This document shows positions 9,829 to 20,622 of a stretch of 64,000 bases of DNA, one piece after another. This stretch comes from Isochrysis galbana (lineage: Eukaryota > Haptophyta > Isochrysidales > Isochrysidaceae): the NCBI GenBank assembly GCA_018136815.1, contig CM030933.1, positions 496,001-560,000 on the forward strand, given 5' to 3'. The notes beneath the pieces are model-generated. The model did no database searches. It saw only the letters and a list, made by a program, of their open reading frames with translations, and was not told where the DNA came from. Both the position numbers and the translations under genes were made by a program. Within the stretch, counting starts at the first letter, position 1; the number at the start of each line of letters is the position of its first letter.

Positions 9829-10505
9829 CGGCTAAAAAGTCCCGTCCTGCATTATAGATAGGACCGCGTCCTACGATTTCGGTGTATTTGTAGGACCCTG
9901 AGCTTGAAAGCCACAGAATTTTCGAGAGTGAAGGATTGGGACTTCCCACCAACTGAAGGATAGTCCCAACTCAGTCTTGAGATCCTTAGCTCCCACAATG
10001 GCCAAGGCTGTAGACTTCGTCTTGACCGAGCTTTCGGCTCCAGCGTGAACTGAGTACTTCGGCCATCGGAGGCCACCGGGTGCGTCGAGAGTTTTGTGTT
10101 TGCCCCGCAAGAGGCAAAAGCAGCCAAAACTCTCATTGGGCTTCAAAACCAAGCTTGGTCTCCACTGAAGGTCGAAAAGAACCCATGCCAAAGAGCATTT
10201 CATCTCGTGGGAGCAAGTTCTAGGGAGCTCATCATGAGCCTCAAATCGTGTCCTCAGGTGTTTGCGGCAATTCGTAGGACAACGCCGTTTTTTGCCGGGA
10301 AGGCTTCCGCGAGTGGCAAATAACTCATTATGCTTTGAGAATGGTGTCTTGAGCCTCTAGGAGGACTCAATGAGGGCAATGAGATGAACACAGAAACCAA
10401 ATCCTAGCTCCCCATTCCTAGATTGAACCGTGTCTTCATAGTCATAGTTCACAACGTCGTCCTACATTGTAGGACTCGTCCTATAAAGCTGGGTACCTTT
10501 ATCCG
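9829..10505. mobile_element. 677-bp MITE inserted in the copia-type LTR
   Basis: The ends are short inverted repeats: CGGCTAAAAAG on the left and, read from the right on the other strand, CGGATAAAGG. Flanks carry a 4-bp duplication ATGT (9825-9828 and 10506-10509), and the copy at 40507-41152 shows the empty site with a single ATGT. Subterminal GTCCTAC/TAGGAC motifs recur near both ends. No transposase is encoded. A 4-bp duplication does not by itself fix the superfamily. Confidence 0.72.
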
Positions 10506-10694
10506 ATGTGGAGAAGAGTCTGGAAGGTGGTGCACATGATACATGATGAAGGAGGATGATGACTTGATGAAGAGGAATCCGGCAGACAAAGTTATCGGTA
10601 AAGACGATTCTATCGGTGAGCCGGTAAAGACGATTCTATCGGTAAGCGGCAAGGACCGATGGATTGTGTTGGTAGATGACGGCACTCTGTGATA

Positions 10695-10739
10695 GGGGGC
10701 TCGTGCCCCCCCATGGGCGAACTAAGTATAAACTTAGTT
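10695..10739 (-). repeat. R repeat, hairpin end only
   Basis: Read on the minus strand it begins AACTAAGTTTATACTTAGTT, a perfect 8-bp stem with a TTAT loop. It continues through a CCCATGGGGGGG box and a second hairpin of G and C runs around CACGAG. It directly abuts the TATC end of the copia LTR. Confidence 0.75.
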
Positions 10740-11697
10740 TGCTGCTCAGTGCTTGAAGTGCAGCTTCTCAGCTTCTCCTTATCGGTCTTCTTCCCTCCAT
10801 GCTCACTTCCCTCGTACGGCGCGGTGACGAAGCACTCTCACTGCGAGAATGAGTGCGCCGCATCGCCTTGCAGCTGCCTTCCCCTCGCCCACTCCTTTGT
10901 GCACTGCGCAGGAATGCTGAATGCTGCCCTTCATATGGCAGTCTGCAGTCTGCACTGCTGCCCCGACCTCCGGCTCATTAGCGTTGCACAGAGGGCACAG
11001 GCACAGCCAGTGCTGTTCCTCCACCTACTTCATCCCTCGCTGCACGCTGCGCCTCACCAAGACAACGCGCGGCGGCTCAGGCGGCTCTGCGGCTGCGTCG
11101 CCGCGGTCATCGGTGGGGCTGTCGGAAGTCGGAAGTCGGAAGGATCGCCATAGGCCTCTCCCAGGCCTCCAGGGTCATACCCCATGCCCCACATCACCCT
11201 CCACAGGGCCCAGAAGGTGGGCCACTCCCTCGCTGGCGGCGCTCATCGCCCGCCGCTCTGCCGTAATACCGGGGTGGGCACTCCCATCCGCGTACCACCT
11301 TAAAAGTAACTATTGATAGACTATTGCAAGCCTTGGTTTTGATGTTGGGATGAGGGCACGGTCTCGCAGCACTAAGGTTATACTTTCGTAACAAGAACAC
11401 TCTGACTGACGCATCCCTTTCATTTTTTTGAGAGTTTCTCGCCCTCTTCCAGTCATTTCGCGGAAAGTTCATTTAAAGCCCCCCTCCCTCCCTCCCATCC
11501 TCTCCCCCATCATCGCGGGCTGCCTCTCTTCTTTACCCTGCCTCGAATTTCTTCTTTCTCTTCTTCTTTATCCAACCTCGATTCCCATCCATCCCCCCCC
11601 CCCCCCCCCCCCCTCCCCCCCCCTATCTCCCCTCCTGTGACCTACCTCTCTCTCCCCTCGCTCCCTCGCCCCCTTCCCCCTTCCCTCTCTCGCCACC
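10740..11697. other. Intergenic region with poly-C tract upstream of the DUF2854 gene
   Basis: No gene is supported. From about 11475 the sequence becomes pyrimidine-rich, with an almost pure C run at about 11588-11626, and ends in GCCACC directly before the ATG at 11698. The pyrimidine belt probably belongs to the promoter or leader of that gene. Confidence 0.5.
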
Positions 11698-13241
11698 ATG
11701 CTGCGCACTCTCGGCCTCCTCGCGCTTGTTGGCGGTACCACAGGCCTCGTCGTGCCGCCCGCCCTCGCGCCGCGCGCGCTCGGCGCCGGGGCAAGTCCGG
11801 TGCACCGCGTTGGCACCTCGCCTGCCATGCAGAAGGAGGACGGCGTGCGCGCGGGTCTCGTGACAGAGGTTCCCTTCGAGGTTCGCTTCTCCATCGGCAA
11901 CGCAATCTCGATCTCTGGCGCTGTCCTCCTCCTCTACTGCCTGCTCTCCTTCCTCTTCTCCAACGGCCAGGCCGACCTGCTTCAGACACTCGGATTCGTC
12001 TACGCCATCCCCGCGCTCGTCGGAGGACTCGCCCTCAAGTATGCAGAGCTCCCACCTGTCCCTCTCTCCCAGGTTGGTGCCACCGCAAAGGAGATGGAGG
12101 CACTGCGCGAGTCCAAGGCGACGAAGATCCAGAAGAAGATCCTGTCTGACGCCACGCGCTTCACCTACGGCGATGTGAGTATCCGCAGCCGGTGCTGCCC
12201 ACGGTGGTCCTTCAGTCTGATGTTGCATGTGCTCCGCAAACCAGCTCACATCCACCCATCCCTCGGACCATGTTCATGCACCCTCACACCACCTGCGCTT
12301 GCTGGCTGGCTGGCTCACCCCAGGCCCACATGGAGGAGCCCCTTCGCGCCCTCAAGCTTGCACCGCGTGGTATGGGCCCGCCCGAGCTCAAGTCGCTCTC
12401 GGAGTCCAAGACGCCTTCTGGTGGCTACGCTTTGTCCATGATCTTCTTTGCACCTAACACGCCGTACCGCGTTTGGAAGGATCGCATGGTGTGCTTAGAG
12501 ACCCCTTGAGTCGCCATACTGATGAGTGTCAAGACTCCCCTCCCGTCTGGATCAACGCAACACGACCCATCACGGCTGCGTGCCCCGACTAGTGCTCATG
12601 TGCGCACACTCAAACTCATCCCGTCCCGATTGCTCTCAGGCGGGACCTGACGGTGGACGCATCGCGCGCTTCTTTGGTGATGGGAAAAAGAACCTGCGCG
12701 CATGGGTGAAGCTTGTGAGCGCCGAGGAGAGGACAGTCGAGCTCACAATTGCCACGCTCGAGGAGGTGAGCTCCTCAAGGCACTGCCCCTCTTCGCCTGT
12801 GCCATCTCACCCCATTGAGGTCTCTCGGAGGCTTCTACCGGCCTGAATCTCGTACTCGGGCGCAAGGCCTTGCGCGCCTCGTGTTCGACCATGCAGAGCC
12901 GTACAGTTGACGTCAGGATTGGATTCGCCGTTGGCGTTGGCAATGGCCACGTCCGCCGATCGGCACTTTCACCTGGCATACATACAATCATGCTTCTCTT
13001 AGCACCCTGCTCACCTTCGTACTCCACTCTCTCCTCTCACGCACGCTTATGACCGTCGGCAGCTTTAACACCAGCGGCACGTTGTCACAAACAATTGCTC
13101 GCAAACTGCGCGATTTTATCGACCCTACAGCGCCTCCCTTCCTTACAGGGTGATTCAAATGAGGCCTTGGAGCTCCTCGCAGACGGGTCATTTGTACCGA
13201 TCGCCTCGGCAGCTGAGGAGGAGTCCGCCGCTGCTGCTTGA
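11698..13241 (+). CDS. DUF2854 family plastid protein
   Basis: Four exons join in phase 0: 11698-12174, 12324-12488, 12640-12765 and 13149-13241, giving 286 residues. The protein belongs to DUF2854, known from cyanobacteria and plastids and of unknown biochemical role. Residues about 1-20 form a signal-peptide-like stretch ending in GLVVP, followed by an Arg/Ala-rich transit-like stretch, as in bipartite presequences of complex plastids. Two membrane helices lie near residues 65-87 and 95-120. Family motifs include DATRFTYGD running into AHMEEPLRAL across the first intron, and ARFFGDGKKNLRAW. The short last exon ends in an acidic, alanine-rich tail. All introns are GT-AG. The start sits in GCCACCATG. 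Exon phases agree throughout, so I trust the model, although a small extra exon in the last intron cannot be excluded. Confidence 0.85.
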
Positions 13242-13754
13242 CCGCCCATCCCAATTGGCGAATACTTCTTCTCGCCAGCATCGCTGCTTCTACCAGCTCC
13301 GGCTTCCTCCAGCTCGTATTTTCCGCCTTGCGCCCTGCACGCGTCATTTTAGATATTGGTGAGTAGCTCCAAGAGGTGGTCTTCAAGATAACCTTGCCAC
13401 ACTTGGGGTGCTGCGATGAGGTGAGGGCGTGACCTGTGATTCATGTGATGCTTAGACTTCGTGGCTGTTGATGTTGGCCGGGGCACGAACGAACTGTTTC
13501 AGCGCTACTCTGTCGCTCCCACGTAGTGCTCGTGGCTGTGTGACCGCGTTGCCGCATCCTTGTATTAGTTGTGCCTTGCACCTACACGTCATCAGAAACC
13601 GCCTTGAAACAATCGCTTGATTGCGAAGATTCTGTGCTAACCCCTTGAAAAATCTAAAGATTCAGGGCGATACACCTATTATGGGCTCGATAGCTACTGC
13701 ACCCCTCGCCAGGATCGCCCTGATACCCCTTCACCTTGCTCCCATCCCTTGGCG

Positions 13755-13915
13755 CGCCGAGCGAGAGCGAGAGCCGATCGATAGCCTCCACGGTGAGAGG
13801 GAGAGGGCTATCGGAAATTCGCAGCTTTGAATTTGTGTCGCAACAGTCGACGCAGAAGCGCACGGAGCCATCCTTCTTGCCGACCAGCACCACAGTGGAA
13901 GCGCGGCTGCGGGAG
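13755..13915 (-). mobile_element. Gypsy reverse transcriptase scrap
   Basis: The minus strand encodes a short stretch with STVVLVGKKDGSVRFCVDC, the conserved palm-entry motif of Ty3/gypsy reverse transcriptases. Only about 50 residues are recognisable, and no LTR or other module lies nearby. It is an old, broken fossil. Confidence 0.65.
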
Positions 13916-13947
13916 AGGACGAGCGAGGCGGAGCGGGGCGCACACAA

Positions 13948-13974
13948 TGACCCTATCGTTAGCCAACGATAGCA
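13948..13974. repeat. Short palindromic repeat, copy 1
   Basis: TGACCCTATCGTTAGCCAACGATAG contains the inverted arms CTATCGTT and AACGATAG. Variants with the loop reduced occur at 51468-51494 and 55683-55710. All three follow a GC-rich box, and two share GAGCGGGGCGC on the left. Confidence 0.6.
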
Positions 13975-15386
13975 GTTGACGCCAACTCATCGAAAAGCTT
14001 GAAGGGGCAAAGATCAGGAAGGAATGGAGACAAGAGGTTCGTGTCCAGCCTACCCATAGCGTCACAACAACGCGTCTCTCTTCGTACTAAGCTATTGACC
14101 GACCAAAGCCGTTGGGCCTAAGGGCAGAGCGCACACAAACGCTTGCGAACACGCCACTGCGACGCTGCGCGAGGAGGGTACTAGAGATCATACCGATGCT
14201 GCCTTACACATATGCTGCCGATGGTTGAATACAAGTAAACCCGTATTCAGCCCTGCATTGCGACAATCACAGCGTGCGCCATGTCAATAAATGGGCTAGT
14301 TGAGCTTATGCCCTTGAACCTGAGGGCGTTTTTCGAGGGTGTGCCTTTGCGATTGATCATTTGAAGCCTGGAGGAGTTGTTCGTTCTTCTCCCCACAGTG
14401 AAGCGTGCATCCCGAGCAAGCTTTATATTCCCCACCTTCTCTAGGCCGCGCCACGAGGTGTGATACCTAGAGAGTGACTTGACTTGGAACAGAGCACACG
14501 TCGAAGACTTGAGACGGCAGTTGTGTCCGCGAGGAAGACGGCAACGTCTCAGCTTGAAAGGAGAAGGGAAGCATGCCAGAAACGCTTGAACGCGACGAGG
14601 GAAGAGCTGGTAATGGAGGGTGTGGCAGAAGCATCTCGCTCAAGAAGGAGGCCTCTTGACCATGTTCAAGGCTTCCTCTCCCAAGATTGCGATCGATACT
14701 CTTTTCGCCAGTCTCGTCGTGCAGGCCTCACTTGGCACCCGATCTTCGTAGAGATCACATATGCTAGCAATAAATAAGCTGGTCCTGAGCGAGAGACGCG
14801 GTCGGTCTGAACGAAACGCCGTCGTTCTGCATTGGTGCGTCACCGAGCGAGGTGCAAGAATGACGATCAGAGACCAGCTTGTCGGACCGGATAGCCACAA
14901 TTCGCCGTGCCACTGATAGCTTGCCACGCCCATGAGCTTCAAAAGCCCCCATGATTCAGAGCAATATCGTATCCCCTAAAAAGGGGGTTGAAACTTGGCA
15001 AGCAACTACTGCCAACTTTCGCGCTTCGATCTGCACAACACTCAGAACGCCTAGTGCCATTCCTCCAGTATTTCGAGATCCAGTTTCTGCGTTGAGGCGA
15101 AGGTTTGCTGCACCAACAGTGCGATTGAAAAGTTCGCTCCATCGGCGGTCCGTGAATGAATTCAATGCCGTGGCGTGGGTGAGAAACACAGCGGTAGCCC
15201 GTCGTGCATTGCGAGACGACGGCACCTGTCTATAAAGCGGCCTATAAAATGGTACACAAGCACCTGTTGAGTGGGAGAGCGATCCAGGCGTCACAATGTA
15301 CACAGCGTACGGGAGGATGAACCTAGCGGGGGATGCCTAGTTGAGAGGAGCTGGGGTATACAGCTGCGGGCGTGCAGCATGGCTTC

Positions 15387-15677
15387 TCACGCCTCGTAGC
15401 GCATGGGCAGGCGAGCGCACGTGAACTCCATCGGTGTGTGGTGCGATGAGACGCAGCATATGCAGCAGCCGTTTGAGAATGTAGTGACCTCTGCGTCATC
15501 CATATCAGGGATGCACTGGTCAATACAGTTGAAGAGACCTCCGGCGGCCTTCTTACCCTGTCTCGACTGCGCGTATTCATCTACTCTGAGCGAGGCCTCC
15601 GAGAGCTTGGCAGCGCCCTTCTTCGCATGTGGGATGCACTTGGCGATGGTGCCGGAGATGCAGTCCCACGGCGCCAT
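15387..15677 (-). CDS. Hypothetical cysteine-containing protein or last exon
   Basis: The minus strand stays open for about 96 codons with gene-like codon use: ISGTIAKCIPHAKKGAAKLS, GGLFNCIDQCIPDMDDAE, NGCCICCVSSH. It ends just after LPMRYEA. Cysteine spacing (CIDQCIP, CCICC) suggests a small metal-binding or disulfide protein, but I do not recognise the family. The upstream side on this strand is low-complexity, so the first exon, if any, is not visible; ATG at 15677 is the most natural local start. Confidence 0.4.
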   Translation of the reverse strand: MAPWDCISGTIAKCIPHAKKGAAKLSEASLRVDEYAQSRQGKKAAGGLFNCIDQCIPDMDDAEVTTFSNGCCICCVSSHHTPMEFTCARLPMRYEA

Positions 15678-15743
15678 CAGGCACCGAGGGCGGGCTCTCC
15701 GCGCGACTGGTTGTGACGGAGGTGCTCCACGCCCTCCCCCCAC

Positions 15744-17723
15744 GCCCGAGAGAGCGATCGGAGAGGAGGCCAGAGAGAGCGGGGAAGGGAGGGAGAAGGG
15801 GAAAGGAAAGGAGAGGGGGGAGAGAGCGAGGGAGAGCCCGCGGGCGGCGGCGCGAGACGAAGAGGCGGCGGGGCCGCTCCCTCCTCCTCTTCTTCTGCGC
15901 TTCTCTCTCTTCTATTCTCTCTCTATGCGTTCTCCTCTGGCGTGTGTGTCCCCCTCTCTCCGTGTCTCGCTCTCGCTCTCTCTTTTCTGGGAGGGCCCCG
16001 CCTGCTGTGTGAGGGAAAGAAAGATGGGCGGGGGGGGGGGCGGGGGGGGGGAGATCGATCAAGCAGCGGGCGCGCGCGGGGGGGGAGGGGGGGGGGGCGG
16101 GGGGGCGGGGGGGGGGCCGGGGGAGAGCGGGGGGGCGGCGCCCTGCCGTTCGTTCTGCATCTCTCTCTCTCTCTCTCCCTCCCTCTCTCCCTCGCGGCCC
16201 CGCTCCACGACAGCCTCTCTCTCCCTTCCCCTCCCTCTCTCTCTCTCTCTCTCTGCTCTTCCCTCTCTCTCAGTGGGCCTTCCGGACCGCCCCCTCCCGA
16301 CGGCGCGCGGGCCTGCCGCACACAGAATCCAGCGGGGCCTCCTTCCCCCCCCCCCCCCCCCCTCCCCCCACCCGCCCGCCGGTGGCTCCCCACCCACCGG
16401 AAAAGGACTCGCGGCGCGCCCCCCGAGCCCATTCCCATTCCCGGAGCAAGGGCGCGGCCCCCCCCCCCCAGGTCTTCTTCTCCTCCGTAGATCTAAAGTA
16501 CAAGTAGGTGGTATAAAGATACGCGCGTTCACTTTTTAGGGGGTGGTTAGTGTATCTCTTAAGGTGGTAGGCGCAACTATCGGCGGGGCTTCTACGGAGG
16601 TCCCCATGGCGGCAGCCGCGCTGGCAGTCCGCCGCAGGTCTGGGGCAATACCTCCAGAATGCAATGGCAGATATCGGTGTGGCCGCGGCTGTGGGCAGAG
16701 CTCGATGGTGTGCGCGCCTTTCATGAATGGTGCGGCGGCGGCGCCTGACGCCTTCCGCCATGGGAGGGCCTTCTCCCCTCCCTCTCCGATACGCCAACGC
16801 GCCAGCGCTGGGCGAGCCCAAGGCGGGCCTGGCGGGAATATTCGCGGCCTCCCGAGCGCAGAGGCGGGGCAGGTCGACCCTACATTTGTGGGGGGCCGCA
16901 AGGGCGCGGCTGGGCCCGCACTTGTGGCAGAAGAAGCCGCTCTCGGACGGCTGCTACGGGAGCCTTGCCGCAGCACGTGGGAGGATGTCCGAAAGTGGCA
17001 GAGAGAGTCTCGAATTGTGGCGCGATGGGAGGGAAAGCTGGCTGCGGCCCTCGAGTCATGTATGATGGCAATGATTCCGCGCTGTCAGCCTCGGGGAATC
17101 TTCCTGCCTAGGGCCGTAGCGGTCGAGCGATTCTTCACTCCACGTAACCTCCAAAACGGAGCTAAGGAGTAGCCTCACGGTAAGCGACGTCACTCTCGCT
17201 CACGAGGAAGTTGGGACCTATGAAGCGGCTCACCTTGTGACCCAACATCGGGGCATGAGCGCCAGCATTTTTGCCGAATTTAACTGAACTTTCTTGTTGG
17301 CTTTCCAGCCTTGTGATCACTTCCTTCTTTTCTGTACATTGTTCATTTGTGCAATGCGTGCATGAACGCCCTCAGATGGTGCAATAAAATTCTGTACATT
17401 GTTCATTTGTGCAATGCGTGCATGAACGCCCTCAGATGATTCCGAAAAAATATGAGTTCTACTCTATGTCATGTGCCCCCAAGGACTGCCGAGCCATTTC
17501 AGCTCAATGGTAACCGTTCGGTAGTGCGAATGTTTCAAAAACGGGCACTCCTTCGCCGCGGGATGCGTTGTTTGGGGCCATTTGGGAGTTGGGAGGTTGG
17601 CTTCGCGAAAAAAGAAAAGAAGAGCCGCTGGGGTGCACATGTGCATCTGACAGGACTGCATAAGCCCTAGATATGCACCACAATGAATCTCTAACATGTG
17701 TTCAGGCAATGCAACACACATCC
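15744..17723. other. Low-complexity GC-rich region without a supported gene
   Basis: About 15750-16480 is dominated by GA/CT and G or C runs, including nearly pure G between 16025 and 16135 and C runs near 16350 and 16460. The open frames here are by-products of skewed composition. 16540-17170 is more balanced and open in several frames, but shows no motif I recognise. A 60-bp tandem repeat lies at 17331-17448. Confidence 0.45.
17331..17448. repeat. Two-copy 60-bp tandem repeat
   Basis: The unit beginning TCTGTACATTGTTCATTTGT occurs at 17331 and again at 17391, with only one or two differences over the shared part. Confidence 0.8.
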
Positions 17724-19134
17724 TCAATTCGTTAACACATGCCAGCCTCGCGGCACCCTCCGCTGCACACAGCTATTATACTCGGACATTTGAAGGTGAT
17801 GCCACACTAGACTATCGTCTACTTCATAATACACGAGATAGTTGGCCTGATGCCCCGTTTCGTCGTCCACTTCATCAGAGTCGTGCAATTGCTCCTCCAC
17901 CACACCCATGCACCACCCCGCCTCTTCAAAGTAGTACATGATGGCCCGCCCGGTGAGGTCCGCGTCGGCGGCCGGAGGGGTGAGCTCCGGAATGGAAGGA
18001 GCAGTGCTCACGTCACCGCCCTCCGTGGCCTCGGCCGTGCCCTCAGTCGAAGTCCCCGCGCCAGAAGCCGCCCTCGCCCCAGCCTCGGACATAGCCTCAG
18101 CCTCACTGCAAGGCGAACAGTTCTTGCACGCGTCCCTCGTCGGGTGACAAGCCGCTGTGCACCTCTGCCCCACCGATTTGCATGGACATCCGCACCACGA
18201 GCTTCCTCCCCAAGTCCACGATCTCTTTCTGCAAAACAAGGACGGCCGGAAGAATCAAGCCCAGGTAGCGGTCAAAGGTGGCGTGCGAAATGTAATTGTG
18301 CACTCCTCGCGCGATGTTCTGGGTCTCGTACTCGCTGTAGTTGTGGCCGGCGAGCAGACACGCAAGTACTTCACGCACCACAAACTCTGGGCGGCCGTTC
18401 GTCTGCGAGCGCTTCCGCTTCGCGCTCTTGCGCCGGCCCTTGCTTGGGGGAGGAGGCTCAGCGTCGTCGTCGTCGTTGTCGAGGTCGAGGACGTTCAAGC
18501 GCACCGACTTGTGCGTCTTGATGTTGCTGATGCCTTTGCAGCTCTCGCATTGAAATGCGAGTATGAAGTCCCTGCATGCGCCGGAAGTTACACGCGTCTC
18601 TGGGGCGAGGGGGAAGGCGTTGGCGTGGCAACAACGAGTGACAAAGGTGTCTGAGATCCCCTTGCAGAGCTCGCGCACATCCATGGCCGCGTACAGGTCG
18701 AAGGCTCTCGCCGAGATGTGCTCCGCCAGCGCGTTCTGCCGCTCCTTCTCCTTGCGCATCCGGGCAACGTGTTCAGCGTGCGCCCCTCCGGGGGAGAAGA
18801 CATTGGAGGATGTCCTCGACCGCTTCCGGCGCCTCTCCTCAGGCCCATCCACCTCTCCTGTCGCCTCCTGCGGCGAGATGGAGCTTCTCCTTCTGCCCTT
18901 CACGCCTCGTGGCCGCCCCGGCGCACGGCGTGCGCTGCACCCGTCTGCCTCCGCCTGCCCTGCCGCTCGAGGCTTTGGCGGGCGTCCCCGTCGCGGACCA
19001 GCCACCTCCTGGGGCAGGACATCAGGGTCTGATACATCCTCGTCGTCAGCCATGCCGATGCACATCGCGCCGTGCCCATGCGCGGCGTGCACATTGTGAT
19101 TGCAAGTCATCACACGTGCTGCGTAACGAAACAT
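17724..19134 (-). pseudogene. AT-hook, transposase-like relic in two overlapping frames
   Basis: The first frame (19134-18103, 343 codons; a later Met near 19053 is a more natural start) has two AT-hooks (RRGRPPKPR, APGRPRGVK), a basic patch, Cys pairs and FVVREVLACLLAGHNYSEY, then HATFDRYLGLILPAVLVLQK. The last resembles the helix-turn-helix 'tyyryq' block that precedes the DDE core in several eukaryotic transposases and domesticated relatives. No DDE core follows. An overlapping second frame (18239-17724) carries GRAIMYYFEEAGWCMGVVEE and YLVYYEVDDSLVWHHLQMSE, a small beta-barrel fold like Tudor or chromo modules. An internally deleted DNA-transposon protein or a broken domesticated gene fits best, but a spliced host gene is possible. 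Confidence 0.42.
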
Positions 19135-19380
19135 CTCTTATATTGCGCGTTTACTTAATTGTGCGCCTAAGGCGGCACGCAGAGGGAAAAAGTCGGGATG
19201 CGCACGCACGGCGTCTCCGCGGGGGGGGGGGGGGGGGGCACCGCGCCGTGCCCAATGCGCACGGCGTGCACAATGGTGCTCAGTTGATACTATTCATTAA
19301 ACTGCATGTTTGTGTATGCGCACGCACGGCGTCCCCGCGGGGGAACATGCACCGCGGGAAAGGCAGATGCTAGCCCTTTT

Positions 19381-19460
19381 TTAATTTTAAATAACTGTGG
19401 ACATTTGACATTTGATCGCTCAATTCGACTGATGTCCCACAATTGACGGAACGACACCTC
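19381..19460 (+). repeat. Dispersed 80-100-bp repeat, copy 1
   Basis: Contains GGACATTTGA, GATCGCTCAATTCGACTGAT and CACAATTGACGGAACGACAC in this order. The same order is found at 51261-51348 and 61861-61964. Confidence 0.75.
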
Positions 19461-19639
19461 GGCTCCCCCCGTGCACTACTAGGGGGATAGGGGTGAAGGG
19501 CTTAGATATGGTCCGGTGGCCTTTCCTCTCCTTCCTCCTGTGTCTCCGAGTGGGCGGCGGCTTCAGTCCCGACTTATCCTGTAAACAGGAGCGGACGCTC
19601 CGCCCACCCCCTTCTCCGCGCCCTCTCTCCCCTCTCCTG

Positions 19640-20051
19640 CGGCACGCGCGATGGCGATGGCGCGCCTGCGGCAGGCCTCCAGCTGCCCTCTGGCGACCCC
19701 TGGAGGCTCCTGGAGGCCAGCTCAGGGGGCAGAGGAGGCTGGGGCTGGGCCCTGGCCTCCCCTGCCTCTCCCTCGCTGGCGCTCCCGAGCCTCAGGGGCC
19801 CCCACGCTGCACCTGTCTGCCTGTCGAACAGGGGGGGAAGGGGGGTTGGAGCAATGGGCTGGCCACGACTGGCCAGGACGAGCGAATCAGGCGTGCCTGT
19901 GGGTGAGAGAGTGGGTCAGCAGGGCAGTGGCCTCCTGGCAAGCCATCAGGCATGCCAGGAGGATGGGTGGTTCCTCCCCCATGGCAGGGGAGGAGTGGAG
20001 AAAGGGGGGGGCTCGTCCCCCCCTATGGGTCAACCAAGTATAAACTTAGTT
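19640..20051 (-). repeat. R repeat, near full length
   Basis: On the minus strand it starts with the AACTAAGTTTATACTTGGTT hairpin and the G/C hairpin, followed by the GGGGGAGGAACCACCC box and the GCAGGAGGCC body shared with 39541-39955, 55022-55470 and 60925-61438. GC-rich and without coding potential. Confidence 0.75.
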
Positions 20052-20622
20052 GACGATGACCAACATGAGAATGACTCCTTCGTTCTTGGCGATCAACCCG
20101 CGCAGTCGACCCCCTCGTCCTGTGACAACGACACGGTCTGCAACAATTCGACTCATAGAAACGTTTGCATCTAGGGACACATTTTTGGGGGTGGTGATAC
20201 GGCGATACGGCCAATGAGGCAAAGTTGTGGGGTAGAATTTTATAAGGTGTAAAAAGTGGTGAGTGAAAAAAAGGGAACATCAAGTTGTACCCTCTTCTCC
20301 ACAACCACAAGTGGGCTGCAAGTTTGGGGTTGGGGGCTTGGGGGCGCGGCGCGCGGCGCCCTCTCCCTCTCTCTAACAGTATGAACTCTTATCTAAGAGA
20401 GTAAATTCCCCTCTCTACGGTACAATACCCGTATGGTCACGTTCCCAGCCGCCTTTTCCAAAAAATGACGGCCATACGTCAACATACATAAACTGGACGG
20501 GTTCTCTTCAGATTCGCGAAAAAAAAATCCCGCAGGCCTACTTTCAAGCGGGCACGAATTTCACAACTCATGAACAGGGCACCATTATATGTGAACTATC
20601 TGCGCGTCTCTACGTGACGCAC

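Larger units (their letters stand above)
444..10694 (-). mobile_element. Copia-type LTR interrupted by a MITE and a whole gypsy element
   Basis: The LTR sequence is split into 10694-10506, 9828-9388 and 471-444 on the minus strand. It matches the uninterrupted LTR at 40507-41152 on the plus strand. That second copy works as an empty site: it lacks both the 677-bp MITE (9829-10505) and the gypsy element (472-9387), and it carries each duplicated target only once. The LTR begins TATCAC and ends GCGATA, so its termini are TATC...GATA rather than TG...CA. A minus-strand TGG box follows its end at 443, suggesting a 5' LTR. It is older than the two insertions it contains. Confidence 0.8.
13242..15386. 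other. Intergenic region with a retroelement scrap and a palindromic repeat
   Basis: Apart from the RT scrap (13755-13915) and the short palindrome repeat (13948-13974), I see no gene-like exon with consistent splice sites. Base composition here is less GC-rich than in the genes. Confidence 0.4.
19135..20622. other. Intergenic region made mostly of dispersed repeats
   Basis: It contains GC hairpin motifs of the GCGCACGCACGGCG type (about 19196-19222 and 19317-19350), one member of the GACGGAACGACACCT family (about 19381-19460) and an R repeat (19640-20051). 20052-20622 is a mix of AT- and GC-rich sequence with no gene that I can support. Confidence 0.5.

Noticed and set aside
10695-10739. 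R repeat hairpin considered as a Helitron 3' end
   Set aside because: A CTAA follows the G/C hairpin, but sequence shared among copies continues past it, so the element does not end there.
15403-16539. Long open frame over G- and C-rich DNA
   Set aside because: Composition is Gly/Pro/Arg/Ser runs from homopolymers; all six frames are open and no domain is seen.
16536-16976. Minus-strand SGGIAPDLRRTASAAAAMGT resembling a pyridoxal/HMP kinase loop
   Set aside because: Only one weak motif, no other kinase blocks upstream or downstream.
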